From Kluyvera sichuanensis (lineage in GTDB: Bacteria; Pseudomonadota; Gammaproteobacteria; Enterobacterales; Enterobacteriaceae): 64,000 bases of DNA. This document shows, piece after piece, positions 36,185 to 44,802 of this stretch (its first letter is position 1; each line of letters begins with the position of its first letter). Made by a program: the position numbers and the translations under genes. The notes under the pieces were generated by a model, which was given only the letters and a program-made list of their open reading frames with translations, was not told where the DNA came from and made no database searches. The stretch spans positions 124,001 to 188,000 of the forward strand of contig NZ_JABBJF010000002.1 in assembly GCF_014218705.1 (NCBI RefSeq). Direction: 5' to 3'.

Positions 36185-37084
36185 CTACATTGCCGGGGCA
36201 GGCTCCGCACATTCCTGCGTCGGCTTCTCGCGAAAATCACGCGGCGAGAGGCCGGTGCTGCGACGGAAAAAGCGGGAAAAATAGGTAGCGTCGCTAAAGC
36301 CGAGGTAGTCCGAAATCTGGCTGACCGTCATGCTGGTATAAAGCAGGCTGCGCTTGGCCTCCAGCAACAGACGCTGGTGCAGCACGCTGAGCGCGCTGCA
36401 GCCGTGAAACTCTCGACAGAGGGTGTTGAGATGCACCCCGGACATGCCAATCTGGCGGGCGTAGTGCGCCAGCGGAAGATGTTCGCGGTAGTGATTTTCC
36501 ACCAGTTGGTTAAAACGGCGAATGGCGGCGCGCTTACGCTCCACCTTATCACTCACCTCCGCGGGCCCGCTGGTCTGACGGTTGAGCCAGACCATCAGCG
36601 CGCTCAGCAGCGAATGCAGCATCATGTCGCGTGCGTCGTTATCGGCCTGATACTCCTGCTGTAAACTCTGAAACAGAGTATGGATGTGCGCCCCCGCATC
36701 ACCGACCGGTACGCGAACGGCGCGGTTTAGCACCTGCAAGGGGCGACCAAACAGCTGTTCAAATTTCGCCACCAGCGGTGCGGCAAGCGACAGCGAATAT
36801 CCTTGAGTTCCCGGTGAGAAGCGAAAACCGTGGACGCAGAGCGCGGGCATGACCTGCACGCAGGCGTCGGTGAACGGCTGGCGAACGCCTTCAATTTCGA
36901 TTTCACCCTGGCCCTGTTGGATATAGAGGATCTGCACCAGATCGGTATGTTGATGGGCGCGGATGCTCCAGTCGTAGAGGCTGCTGCGGCTTTGGATCGA
37001 TTCGCAGTGCAGGAGGTCCGGCGTCGGCCAGTGCCAGCTTTCGCCGTAGAGTTTGAAAACCGGGATGCTGTTGGCGAGGTTCAT
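36185..37084 (-). CDS. AraC-family transcriptional regulator (HpaA/PobR-like)
   Basis: A 299-residue regulator with an N-terminal cupin sensing domain (RAHQHTDLVQILYIQQGQGEIEIEG) and two C-terminal helix-turn-helix units (LAHYARQIGMSGVHLNTLCREF and VSQISDYLGFSDATYFSRFFRRSTGLSPRDFR). The N-terminal half resembles activators of aromatic acid catabolism such as HpaA and PobR. It is likely a local activator of the oxidoreductase genes around it. GGAGG precedes the ATG at 37084. The palindromic repeat at 37115-37215 lies directly upstream. Confidence 0.87.
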   Translation of the reverse strand: MNLANSIPVFKLYGESWHWPTPDLLHCESIQSRSSLYDWSIRAHQHTDLVQILYIQQGQGEIEIEGVRQPFTDACVQVMPALCVHGFRFSPGTQGYSLSLAAPLVAKFEQLFGRPLQVLNRAVRVPVGDAGAHIHTLFQSLQQEYQADNDARDMMLHSLLSALMVWLNRQTSGPAEVSDKVERKRAAIRRFNQLVENHYREHLPLAHYARQIGMSGVHLNTLCREFHGCSALSVLHQRLLLEAKRSLLYTSMTVSQISDYLGFSDATYFSRFFRRSTGLSPRDFREKPTQECAEPAPAM

Positions 37085-37114
37085 GGTGCCTCCGTTGGAG
37101 TGGGGAGAGGGTTT

Positions 37115-37215
37115 CCCCTCACCCTAGCCCTCTCCCCAAAGGGGCAAGGGAACCGATTGGTGCTGTTTGTCGATTTTCTCCCTCTCCCTTTCAGGGAGAG
37201 GGCCGGGGTGAGGGT
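37115..37215. repeat. Composite copy of the CTC-rich palindromic repeat
   Basis: Two half-elements, about 37115-37150 (CCCCTCACCCTAGCCCTC...) and about 37177-37215 (...GGGAGAGGGCCGGGGTGAGGG), that together form a large interrupted inverted repeat. The outer arms match the copies at 44581-44629 and 52320-52367. The right half overlaps the 3' end of the NIPSNAP gene and encodes its last residues. Confidence 0.75.
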
Positions 37216-37523
37216 AACGTCGTCGCCCGAATCAACCGCGTCTCCTGCGCCACAATAAACGGCTCAGAAGCTTTAAGATAGGCGGCAAAATCCGGATGCG
37301 TATCGCGCAGGCGGCTGCGACGCTCATACTCCGCCAGGCTCTCATAACCCCACAGGTGCACAAACTGGTTCTGCGGCCCGACGAGGCTGGTGTAAAACCC
37401 CAGCGGGTTGCCCAGCGTCTCACGCAATATCGGCATCGCCAGCCGGTCAAACACCTCAAGAAACTCGTTCATTTTGCGCAGACGGATAGTGTAGATACGG
37501 TGATCGATAATCGGCATGGTCAT
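37191..37523 (-). CDS. NIPSNAP-family protein
   Basis: A 110-residue NIPSNAP/dimeric alpha-beta barrel protein (IIDHRIYTIRLRKMNEFLEVF, LGFYTSLVGPQNQFVHLWGYESLAEYERRSRL in two blocks). Members often sit in catabolic operons with undefined roles. The ATG overlaps the stop of the flavin oxidoreductase gene (37520-37523) with AGGAGG in front, so it is the last gene of a three-gene operon. The final residues (TLPSPRPSP) are encoded by the palindromic repeat, which supplies the stop codon. Confidence 0.82.
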   Translation of the reverse strand: MTMPIIDHRIYTIRLRKMNEFLEVFDRLAMPILRETLGNPLGFYTSLVGPQNQFVHLWGYESLAEYERRSRLRDTHPDFAAYLKASEPFIVAQETRLIRATTLPSPRPSP

Positions 37524-38638
37524 GATTTAGCCTCCTGAACTTGATGCGTCGGCCAGCCCAGCGGCCCAAAGCGGTCGTAGGGTTTCGGCCACGGCGCGGT
37601 TTCACCAAGCGCAATAGCCGCATGAATCGGCCAGTTCGGGTCATCCAGCATCCCGCGGCCAATTGCCACCAGATCCGCCCGTTTCTCCTGTACTATCGCC
37701 TCGGCCTGCTGCGCTTCGTAAATCAGCCCGACGGTAATCACCACCGCCTGCGGCAGCGCCTGTTTCACCGCCTCGGCGAACGGCACCATATAGCCAGGCT
37801 GGTCGGCATTTGGCGTCTGGTGATAGATGTTATAGCCGCCAGACACGTGCAGATAGTCGTAGCCCAGCGCGTGCAGTTCGCGGGCAAACTGCACCGCTTC
37901 ATCAAGCGACAGCCCACCGTCAGCAAATTCACCGCCGTTAAAGCGCACGCCCAGCGGGCGGGTTTTCGGCCAGACTTCACGCAGCGCGCGGGCGACCTGT
38001 AGCGGGAAACGCATACGGTTTTCCGGGCTGCCGCCGTAGTCATCTTCACGTTGATTGCTGAGCGGCGAGAGGAATTGGTTCAGCAGATAACCGTTGGCCG
38101 CGTGCAGTTCGATAAAATCGACCCCGGCGTTCAGCGCCCGCTGGGCGGCGTCAACGAAGCCCTGAGTGATGCGCGCCATTCCCGCGTCGTCTAACACCTG
38201 CGGTACACGCCAGCCGGGTTTATACGCGATAGCGGAAGGGGCCACCGTCGGCCAGCCGCCCTCTTCGTCCGTCAGCGAGGCACCCTGGTTACGCCACGGC
38301 GCATTGGTGCCCGCCTTGCGGCCCGCGTGGTTGAGCTGCACGCCAATCGGCGTGTTGCTGTAGGTGCGAATGTCGGCCAGCAGCTTTTGCAGCGCCTGCC
38401 CCTGTTCGCGATTCCACAACCCGAGACAATGCGGGGTAATGCGCCCGTCCGCCGTGACGCCATTGGCCTCGCAGATCACCATACCCGCGCCGGAAATCGC
38501 CAGGCCGCCAATATGCTGGGCGTGCCACGGGGTCGCCACACCGTCCGCCTGTGCGGAGTATTGCGACATCGGCGGGACAACAATGCGGTTCGCCAGCGTC
38601 AGCGGGCCGACCTGTAGGGGACTAAAAAGTGTAGACAT
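37520..38638 (-). CDS. Old Yellow Enzyme-family NADH:flavin oxidoreductase (YqjM/xenobiotic-reductase-like)
   Basis: A 372-residue FMN-dependent ene-reductase. The YqjM-class motifs are LFSPLQVGPLTLANRIVVPP, QLNHAGRK, the active-site HAANGYLLNQFLSPLSNQR (His/Asn pair), RFNGGEFADGG and DLVAIGRGMLDDPNW. These enzymes reduce alpha,beta-unsaturated ketones and related compounds. It sits between a ketosteroid-dehydrogenase-like flavoprotein (14 nt upstream) and a NIPSNAP gene, so the pair may desaturate and saturate a cyclic ketone. Confidence 0.9.
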   Translation of the reverse strand: MSTLFSPLQVGPLTLANRIVVPPMSQYSAQADGVATPWHAQHIGGLAISGAGMVICEANGVTADGRITPHCLGLWNREQGQALQKLLADIRTYSNTPIGVQLNHAGRKAGTNAPWRNQGASLTDEEGGWPTVAPSAIAYKPGWRVPQVLDDAGMARITQGFVDAAQRALNAGVDFIELHAANGYLLNQFLSPLSNQREDDYGGSPENRMRFPLQVARALREVWPKTRPLGVRFNGGEFADGGLSLDEAVQFARELHALGYDYLHVSGGYNIYHQTPNADQPGYMVPFAEAVKQALPQAVVITVGLIYEAQQAEAIVQEKRADLVAIGRGMLDDPNWPIHAAIALGETAPWPKPYDRFGPLGWPTHQVQEAKS

Positions 38639-38652
38639 CGTGTTCTCCTGAT

Positions 38653-40389
38653 TTATGAGGCTTCGCGCTCGGGTAACTGCGCCGTGTCGCCGCGTGCCGC
38701 CATGCTGCGGGCGGCGATATAGCCGAAGGTGGCCGCCGGGCCAATGGTGATCCCCGCGCCCGGATAGCTGCCGCCCATCATGCTCGCCATCTCGTTACCG
38801 GCGGCGTAAAGGCCCGTAATCGGCAACCCCTGGTTATCCAGCACCCGCGCTTCGCCGTCAGTTTTCAGACCGTGGAAGGTGCCGAGATCGCCCATATAGA
38901 GCTTCACGGCGTAGAACGGCCCCTGCTCTATCGGCGCGACGCACGGGTTCGGCTGATGGTTGGCGTCGCCGAGGTAGCGGTTATAGGCTGACTCGCCGCG
39001 CCCAAACTGCGGGTCTTTGCCCTGACGCGCGTCGGCGTTGTAGTCGCGCACGGTGTTTGCCAGCGCGTCAGCGGGAATGCCCATTTTCTGCGCCAGCTCG
39101 CTGAGGGTTTTCCCTTCCAGCAGATAGCCGCTTTTCAGGTAGACCGAGACGGGGATCGGTGCCGGTTTAGCAAACCCCATGCCGTACTTTCGCAGCGCCT
39201 GGCGGTCGCAGATTTGCCAGGCGAAGGTGTCGCTATCGTCACGGCAGGTTTCAATCATCGCGATACCAACGTCGTGGTAGGAGTCGGCCTCGTTGCAAAA
39301 GCGCACGCCGTGGCGATTAATCATGATAAAACCAGGCTTGTAGCGGTCGACCAGATGCGGGAAGACGTACGACTGACGACCAATCTGCACCTTTGAGGCC
39401 GGGATCCACGCCGCACCGTTGGCGTAGCTGTCGTCAAAGCGGGCGCCGATACGCTCGGCCATGGCAATCCCGTCGCCGGTATCCACGCCGGGCGGCGTCG
39501 GCGAAAGCTGAATTCCACCGCGACGCACGTGCGGGTAGAGTTTTTTCAGCCGCTGCTCGTCGCGGGCAAAGCCACCGGAGGCCAGCACCACGCCGCGTCG
39601 GGCGTACAGGTTGACCCGCTCACCGTTCATCTCCACCACCGCGCCGCGCACGATGCCGTTTTCAACAATCAAATCCTTCGCCGCCACCCCGGTGTGAATC
39701 GGTATGCCGAGATCCAACGCCGAACAGGCCAGACGGGCCACCACCGCATTGCCACCGTTGGCGGTGATCCCGCGCCCGTAGCGCGCCACTTCCAGCAGGT
39801 GGCGGCTCAGGCGTTTGACCACGTAGGCGAACGATTTCAGCGAGCGGGTGGCGTTGAAGAAGTGCTTCAGGTCGTTATTTGAGGAGCTGAACATCATCCC
39901 CATAAATGTGATGGTGCGCAGCGGTTTGCGCAGGCGCGGCATGGACTTGCCCAGTTCGCGAATATCAAACGCCTCCGGTACCACTGAACGCCCGCGCATC
40001 ACACCGCCGGGGGCATCGGGATGGTAGTCCGGGTACTGGTAAAGGTTGCAGCGAAAGCGAGTGTGCTCTTCAAAATAGCGCAGCATCTCCGGGCCGTTTT
40101 TGAGAAAGGCATCGACCACCTCCGGGCGGAAGCTATCCCCTGCTTCGCCCTGCAGGTAGGTTCGCGCGGCGGCCAGACTGTCTTCAATGCCCTGCTGGCG
40201 TGCCAGATGGTTGTCGGGGATCCACAGCACACCGCCGGAAAACGCGGTGGTGCCGCCGAAGACCGTCTCTTTTTCGATAACCTGGACATCCAGCCCATTC
40301 AGGCCCGCGGTGACCGCGGCCGACAGCCCGCCGACGCCGCTGCCTATCACCAGCACATCGCACTCGCGGACGGGGAGTTCTACAGCCAT
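38653..40389 (-). CDS. FAD-dependent 3-ketosteroid-dehydrogenase-like oxidoreductase
   Basis: A 578-residue FAD_binding_2 flavoprotein: N-terminal GSGVGGLSAAVTAGLNG with VIEKE, GGTTAFSGGVLWIPDN, and the C-terminal GLYAAGNEMASMMGGSYPGAGITIGPA typical of delta-1/delta-4 3-ketosteroid dehydrogenases and related enzymes. It probably inserts or removes a C=C next to a ring ketone; real substrate unknown. It is first in an operon with the OYE and NIPSNAP genes, with GAGGT before the ATG, and is divergent from the AraC gene at 40700. Confidence 0.88.
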   Translation of the reverse strand: MAVELPVRECDVLVIGSGVGGLSAAVTAGLNGLDVQVIEKETVFGGTTAFSGGVLWIPDNHLARQQGIEDSLAAARTYLQGEAGDSFRPEVVDAFLKNGPEMLRYFEEHTRFRCNLYQYPDYHPDAPGGVMRGRSVVPEAFDIRELGKSMPRLRKPLRTITFMGMMFSSSNNDLKHFFNATRSLKSFAYVVKRLSRHLLEVARYGRGITANGGNAVVARLACSALDLGIPIHTGVAAKDLIVENGIVRGAVVEMNGERVNLYARRGVVLASGGFARDEQRLKKLYPHVRRGGIQLSPTPPGVDTGDGIAMAERIGARFDDSYANGAAWIPASKVQIGRQSYVFPHLVDRYKPGFIMINRHGVRFCNEADSYHDVGIAMIETCRDDSDTFAWQICDRQALRKYGMGFAKPAPIPVSVYLKSGYLLEGKTLSELAQKMGIPADALANTVRDYNADARQGKDPQFGRGESAYNRYLGDANHQPNPCVAPIEQGPFYAVKLYMGDLGTFHGLKTDGEARVLDNQGLPITGLYAAGNEMASMMGGSYPGAGITIGPAATFGYIAARSMAARGDTAQLPEREAS

Positions 40390-40699
40390 AGGGTACCTCG
40401 CAGATGAATGATTTTTATTATTTTGCTGATGTTATAAAAACGTTACATATGCATTTTTCACAGCCCACCGGGGAAAAAGAAGGGCACTTTCACACCAAAA
40501 CCTGCACTTTTCGACAATTGCGAAGAAGTGTGTTCTGGCGCAAATTTTTGCGTTCACTGCTATAGAGAAGCGACGTATTTCCGCCCGACTCACATCACAA
40601 GATGAAGATTCAGCACTTGCGCGATTGCGCGTTTTATCACCGAATTAACATTATTCGCCATCAAGGCTCCCTTCATCTCAACAGGACAAAACCGGCATC
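40390..40699. promoter_or_regulatory. Divergent promoter region between the KstD-like operon and the AraC gene
   Basis: 310 nt with no gene. It holds the promoters for the leftward flavoenzyme operon and the rightward AraC regulator. A 17-nt sequence, CAGGACAAAACCGGCAT (40682-40698), sits directly before the araC-type start and recurs upstream of the P450 fusion gene; a looser form, CCAAAACCTGCA, lies near 40495-40506 on the KstD side. These are candidate binding sites for the regulator. Confidence 0.55.
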
Positions 40700-41617
40700 A
40701 TGCCTGCTCACGCTAACGCCCGCCGAACGCTACCCAACTACGCCCTTTACGGCGCGCAGGACGATCCCACCGCCGTGGATAGCGTGCATCACGAGCGCAT
40801 TCCGTCACGGGCCAGCCGCTTTGGGTTTGAGATTGAACCGCACTTTCACGACGCATTAATCCAGACGCTGTATATCACCCACGGCGGCGGCGAGACGTCG
40901 ATAGACGGTCAGACCTGGCAGCTGGAAGCGCCGTGTCTGGTGGTTATTCCGGCACGTTCCGTTCACGGCTTTCATTTTCGCGATGACATTGACGGCCACG
41001 TGATCACCACCGCCCAGTCGGCCATTGAGTCGATCGCCATGACCGCCGCCCCTGAGCTGTTGGCCTTTGTGCGCACGCCTGCGGTGCTGGCCGTTGACCC
41101 GGCGAGCCCCCGTGGCGCACCGCTGGAAGCGTTGTTCGATGCCATCGGTCGTGAGGCAGAGCACCCGGAACGCTGGCAGTACACCGCCGGGCTGGCGCTG
41201 ACCATCGCCCTGTTCGTGCAGATTGCCCGCCTGAGCGAAAAAGCGCGTCTGGCGGGTAACCCCTCACGCGCTGCGCTGGTTGCCCGCATTGAGCGCTTTC
41301 GCCTGCTGCTCGACGATCGCTGCCGTACCCGTCAGCCGGTGGCCAGCTACGCCAGTGCCATGGGCATTTCCGCCGGCCAGCTCACGCGGATTTGCCGGGA
41401 AGCGTTCGGCATCTCCGCCATTGAGGCCATCGACCGCCGCGCCGTGCATGAAGCCCGGCGGCTGCTGGTCTACTCCAGCTTCAGCGTCAAGCAGATAGCC
41501 CGCGAGCTGGGCTTTCGCGACGAGGCCTACTTTGGCCGCTTTTTCCGCAAGCAAACCGGGCTGCGGCCCACTGAATACCGTATTCAGGAGCAGGGCCGCC
41601 TGTCGCACGCCGTTTAA
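40700..41617 (+). CDS. AraC-family transcriptional regulator
   Basis: A 305-residue activator with an N-terminal cupin domain (FEIEPHFHDALIQTLYITHGGG, VVIPARSVHGFHF) and a C-terminal AraC DNA-binding domain (VASYASAMGISAGQLTRICREAF and VKQIARELGFRDEAYFGRFFRKQTGLRPTEYR). It is divergent from the KstD-like operon and convergent with the P450 fusion, whose 3' end it overlaps by 4 nt. The position suggests it controls both. The ATG at 40700 has a distant AGGA and lies right next to a candidate operator, which would allow autoregulation. Confidence 0.88.
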   Translation: MPAHANARRTLPNYALYGAQDDPTAVDSVHHERIPSRASRFGFEIEPHFHDALIQTLYITHGGGETSIDGQTWQLEAPCLVVIPARSVHGFHFRDDIDGHVITTAQSAIESIAMTAAPELLAFVRTPAVLAVDPASPRGAPLEALFDAIGREAEHPERWQYTAGLALTIALFVQIARLSEKARLAGNPSRAALVARIERFRLLLDDRCRTRQPVASYASAMGISAGQLTRICREAFGISAIEAIDRRAVHEARRLLVYSSFSVKQIARELGFRDEAYFGRFFRKQTGLRPTEYRIQEQGRLSHAV

Positions 41618-44388
41618 TCTTCGCGCGCGCGCATCTGTACAAACAGGTGTTCCGGCCCTGAGTTGGTGAGGTTGTTGCCGCGGACATACTGGATGGGACG
41701 CGCCGGGTCGAGACCCATCTCCCCCACTTTGCGCGCCACCAGCTTCGCGGCAATCAGCGTTTCGAGCTTGGCCAGCGGCTGGCCGAGGCACTTGTGAATG
41801 CCGTTGCCAAAGCCAAGATGCCCGCTGCTGTCGCGGTCGATATTGAAGCTCTCACCGTCGATAAACTTGCGGCTATCACGGTTGGCCGCCGACAGCAGCA
41901 GGCGTATCACCGCGCCTTTCGGGATGGTCACGCCCGCTACGGTGGTGGCCTCGGTGGTGATGCGGCTGACCCGCTGGACGGTGCCGCGATAGCGCGCCAC
42001 TTCTTCCACAAAGCGGTCGGCGTCATCGGGGTTTTCGCGAAGGCGCGCCACCAACTGCGGCTGCTCGGCAAACATGCGGAAGGCGTTCGCCACCAGGATG
42101 GTGGTGGTGTCATGCCCGGCAATAAAGACGAAAGCACACAGCTCTTTAGCCTCTTTTTCGCTCAACAGCCCCGCTTTCCACATGCGGGCAATATGGCCGC
42201 CAATCGACTGGCTGTTGCTGAGATAGAGCCGCTCCATCGCCTCTTTCAGATAGGCAAAGAAGGCCATTGCGCTCTGCTCGTCGGTGCCGGTACCGGGGGC
42301 GTTACGTGCCAGGCGACCAAAGTAGCTGAAGGTTTCGTCCGACCAGAACTTCATTTTCTCTTCGTCTTCGTTCGGCACGTCGATCATCGCCGAAATGGTG
42401 GCGATACTCAGTGGAATGGCAAAATCTTCCACCACATCGCCCCCCCCGTTGGCCAGCATCTGGTCGATGAGCACTTCGGCGCGGCGTTCGATTTCAGGGA
42501 TAAACGGTTCAAGCGACAGCGGCATAAACGATGGCTGCGCCACTTTGCGCAGGCGGGTATGCCCCGGCGCATCGAACAGCGTGAGGAAGGTCAGCGGCGG
42601 CGGGCTTACCACTTCTGAAGAGAACAGCTTCGGGTTGCGGATCGCCTGGTAAACATCGTCATAGCGCGACAGGAACCAGACGTCGGTGGTGGCCGACTGA
42701 CAGCGCAGCACCGGCGCGTGTTCGCGCATCCAGCGATAGTGCTCATACGGGTCGCCCTGCGAACCGTCATCCACCACTTTGAACGGCGCAAGCCCTTCTG
42801 GCCACGCCAGTTCGTGGGAGTAAGGCGGCAGCGAGGGCTGAAGATCATGGAACGGGCAGCGCGGCGCTTCTGGCTCCGGCGCGGGCGGCGCAACGGGGAG
42901 GCCAATGGCGGCAGGGGCCGTTTTCAGCGCCAGCGCCCGGCTCATGGTGGTACGCGAATGCTGCGCGTGCTGGGCCAGCACGTCGCGGGCGGCGTTAATA
43001 TCGCCATATTCGAAGGCCGAGACCAGATCCCGGTGCTGCTGCACGATATCGCCGACGATCTCCACGCTGGCAGTCAGCGCGCGGTCGATATAGTCACGCA
43101 CCGTCAGCTGGGCGTAGAGCGCAATCAGCTGCGCGTTGCGGGTGGCCTCAATCAGGAACTGATGGAAGGCGTGGTTAGCTTCCACGTAGCCCGGCACATC
43201 AAGGAAGCGCCGCCCGGAGACGAATGCCGCCGTGGCCTCGGCCAGACGACGGAAGGTGGTCAGCTGCTCTCCGCTGAGCCGTCCCATGGTTAACTGCACC
43301 GCGCCAAGCTCCAGCGCCAGACGCAGGTCAAAGGCATCGTCCACATCTGCCGCGGCAATCGGTGCCTCCACGCTCGGTGCCGTCTGCCCTGCGCCCGCAA
43401 ATTTCTCGTAGTAGAAATTACGCGGCGTCAGCCCTTCGGCGTCCAGATAGCGACGCACGGCATCCACCATTGGCGGTGGGCCGCAGAGGTAAACGTCGGC
43501 ATCACCGCCGTTCAGCATGCCCGCATCGATATGCTGGGTGACGTAGCCCTTGTGCGGCGCGGCGCTTTCCGGGTCGGCGACGGTACAGCGGTAGCTGAAG
43601 TTTGGCAGCTGTCGGGCGTAATCATCGAGGGTCTCAATCGCCACCCGGTCTTCATCGCGGGTGATGCCAAAAATCAGGTGCACCGGCTGGTGCGTAGCGT
43701 TGTCATCCACCAGCGCGGCCAGCATCGACAGGAACGGTGCCAACCCGGTGCCACCTGCCAGGAACAGGAGCGGACGCTCCACCGGGCGCAGGTAGAAGCT
43801 GCCCATCGGCCCGCGAAACGACATCGCATCGCCCACGCGAGCACGCTCACTCAGCCAGGTCGACATCAGCCCCTGCGGCACGTTACGCACCACGAACGAG
43901 ACCTCGGTTTCTCGCGGCCCGGAGCTGAATGAGTACGAGCGCGTCTGGTCGCTGCCCGGTACCTGCACGCTGACGTACTGGCCAGGCAAGAAGCTCAACG
44001 TCTGGCGGTCGTCGAGCGCAATGGAGAAGGTTAACGTTGTCGGTGACAGCGCGCGGCTGGCGGTGATATGCCCTTGATACGTAGCCACACAGGCGGCGTC
44101 TGACGCGGCGGCAATCTCTACCACGCAGTCGCTGGACGGGCGCATCTGGCAGGTCAACACCCTACCCGCGCGGGCTTCTTCGGTGGAGAGTGCGTCGTCC
44201 ACGTAGTCGCCGTGCTGATAATCACCAGAGGCGCAGGTGGCCTTACAGGTGCCGCAGACGCCGTCGCGGCAGTCGAGCGGAATGCTGATTCTGGCGCGCA
44301 GCGCGGCATCAGCAACGGTCTCACCCTTGCGGCACTCCAGGGTCTGCATCGCGCCGTCTTCAAAACGAAGGGTAATCTGATGGGTCAT
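41614..44388 (-). CDS. Ferredoxin-reductase-FCD-cytochrome P450 fusion (self-sufficient P450)
   Basis: A 924-residue multidomain monooxygenase. Residues 1-95: plant-type [2Fe-2S] domain with C40, C45, C48, C80. Residues 100-330: BenC-like reductase with FAD motif RSYSFSS (150-156), NAD motif AGGTGLAPF (211-219) and CGPPPM (302-307). Residues 350-475: a domain with the hallmarks of the FCD ligand-binding domain of GntR regulators (NHAFHQFLIEATRN, QHRDLVSAFEYGDINAARDV, AQH), but no DNA-binding domain. Residues 505-924: P450 with I-helix AGHDTTT, ExxR (EVAR) and haem loop FGNGIHKCLGQ (C867). Electrons from NADH could flow within one chain. The ATG at 44388 has GGAGG; the frame from 44499 is untranslated leader. 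Substrate unknown. Confidence 0.92.
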   Translation of the reverse strand: MTHQITLRFEDGAMQTLECRKGETVADAALRARISIPLDCRDGVCGTCKATCASGDYQHGDYVDDALSTEEARAGRVLTCQMRPSSDCVVEIAAASDAACVATYQGHITASRALSPTTLTFSIALDDRQTLSFLPGQYVSVQVPGSDQTRSYSFSSGPRETEVSFVVRNVPQGLMSTWLSERARVGDAMSFRGPMGSFYLRPVERPLLFLAGGTGLAPFLSMLAALVDDNATHQPVHLIFGITRDEDRVAIETLDDYARQLPNFSYRCTVADPESAAPHKGYVTQHIDAGMLNGGDADVYLCGPPPMVDAVRRYLDAEGLTPRNFYYEKFAGAGQTAPSVEAPIAAADVDDAFDLRLALELGAVQLTMGRLSGEQLTTFRRLAEATAAFVSGRRFLDVPGYVEANHAFHQFLIEATRNAQLIALYAQLTVRDYIDRALTASVEIVGDIVQQHRDLVSAFEYGDINAARDVLAQHAQHSRTTMSRALALKTAPAAIGLPVAPPAPEPEAPRCPFHDLQPSLPPYSHELAWPEGLAPFKVVDDGSQGDPYEHYRWMREHAPVLRCQSATTDVWFLSRYDDVYQAIRNPKLFSSEVVSPPPLTFLTLFDAPGHTRLRKVAQPSFMPLSLEPFIPEIERRAEVLIDQMLANGGGDVVEDFAIPLSIATISAMIDVPNEDEEKMKFWSDETFSYFGRLARNAPGTGTDEQSAMAFFAYLKEAMERLYLSNSQSIGGHIARMWKAGLLSEKEAKELCAFVFIAGHDTTTILVANAFRMFAEQPQLVARLRENPDDADRFVEEVARYRGTVQRVSRITTEATTVAGVTIPKGAVIRLLLSAANRDSRKFIDGESFNIDRDSSGHLGFGNGIHKCLGQPLAKLETLIAAKLVARKVGEMGLDPARPIQYVRGNNLTNSGPEHLFVQMRARED

Positions 44389-44482
44389 CTCTCTCATCCT
44401 CCAGGCTATTGCGGTCGGAAAATCCGATGCCTCATCAAATGCTGGATGACGTTCAGGCACAACGGACAGAGGTGACATTAAG

Positions 44483-44499
44483 CAGGACAAAACCGGCAT
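44483..44499. promoter_or_regulatory. 17-nt motif shared by the P450 and araC-type promoters
   Basis: CAGGACAAAACCGGCAT is identical at 40682-40698 (just before the AraC-family gene) and here, about 95-111 nt upstream of the P450 fusion start. A chance 17-nt match in so small a region is unlikely, and both genes belong to the same presumed pathway, so it is a candidate operator for one of the two AraC-type regulators. Confidence 0.5.
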
Positions 44500-44580
44500 G
44501 CTGTTGGGTTCGCGGGGGCGGTCACATTTATTGGGTGGGGAGATTGGGCTTGTAAATTACGTGGTTATTGCGGTGCTTTT

Positions 44581-44629
44581 CCCCTCACCCTAGCCCTCTC
44601 CCCAGAGGGGCGAGGGCTAGGGTGAGGGG
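44581..44629. repeat. Perfect copy of the CTC-rich palindromic repeat
   Basis: A 49-nt element with 18-nt perfect inverted arms (CCCCTCACCCTAGCCCTC and its complement) around a TCCCCAGAGGGGC centre. Same family as the copies at 11000-11025, 37115-37215 and 52320-52367. Confidence 0.85.
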
Positions 44630-44670
44630 ATTAGTTAAACAAACAATCAATGGAACGCTAATTATTTTCA

Positions 44671-44701
44671 TATTGAATTGATAAGCATTATCAATTCAAT
44701 A
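44671..44701. promoter_or_regulatory. Fur-box-like palindrome before the iron importer
   Basis: A perfect 31-nt palindrome: arms TATTGAATTGATAA and its complement around GCA. The core GATAAGCATTATC resembles the Fur consensus GATAATGATAATCATTATC. It lies 100 nt upstream of a FecCD-type permease gene, so iron repression is likely. Confidence 0.7.
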
Positions 44702-44802
44702 TATTGTCGCCAGCTCTCTCCAGGATATTGGATATCCTGCATTTTTCGCCTCGGGACAGGCGGGAGGTTCACTGAATTTACCCTGTTCCATAAGGTTATC
44801 CG

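Larger units (their letters stand above)
44389..44802. promoter_or_regulatory. Divergent intergenic region between the P450 fusion and the iron importer
   Basis: 414 nt without a gene. From left to right it contains the P450 leader, the 17-nt candidate operator CAGGACAAAACCGGCAT (44483-44499), the palindromic repeat (44581-44629) and the Fur-like palindrome (44671-44701) that precedes the iron transporter. The repeat therefore separates the two control regions. Confidence 0.6.
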
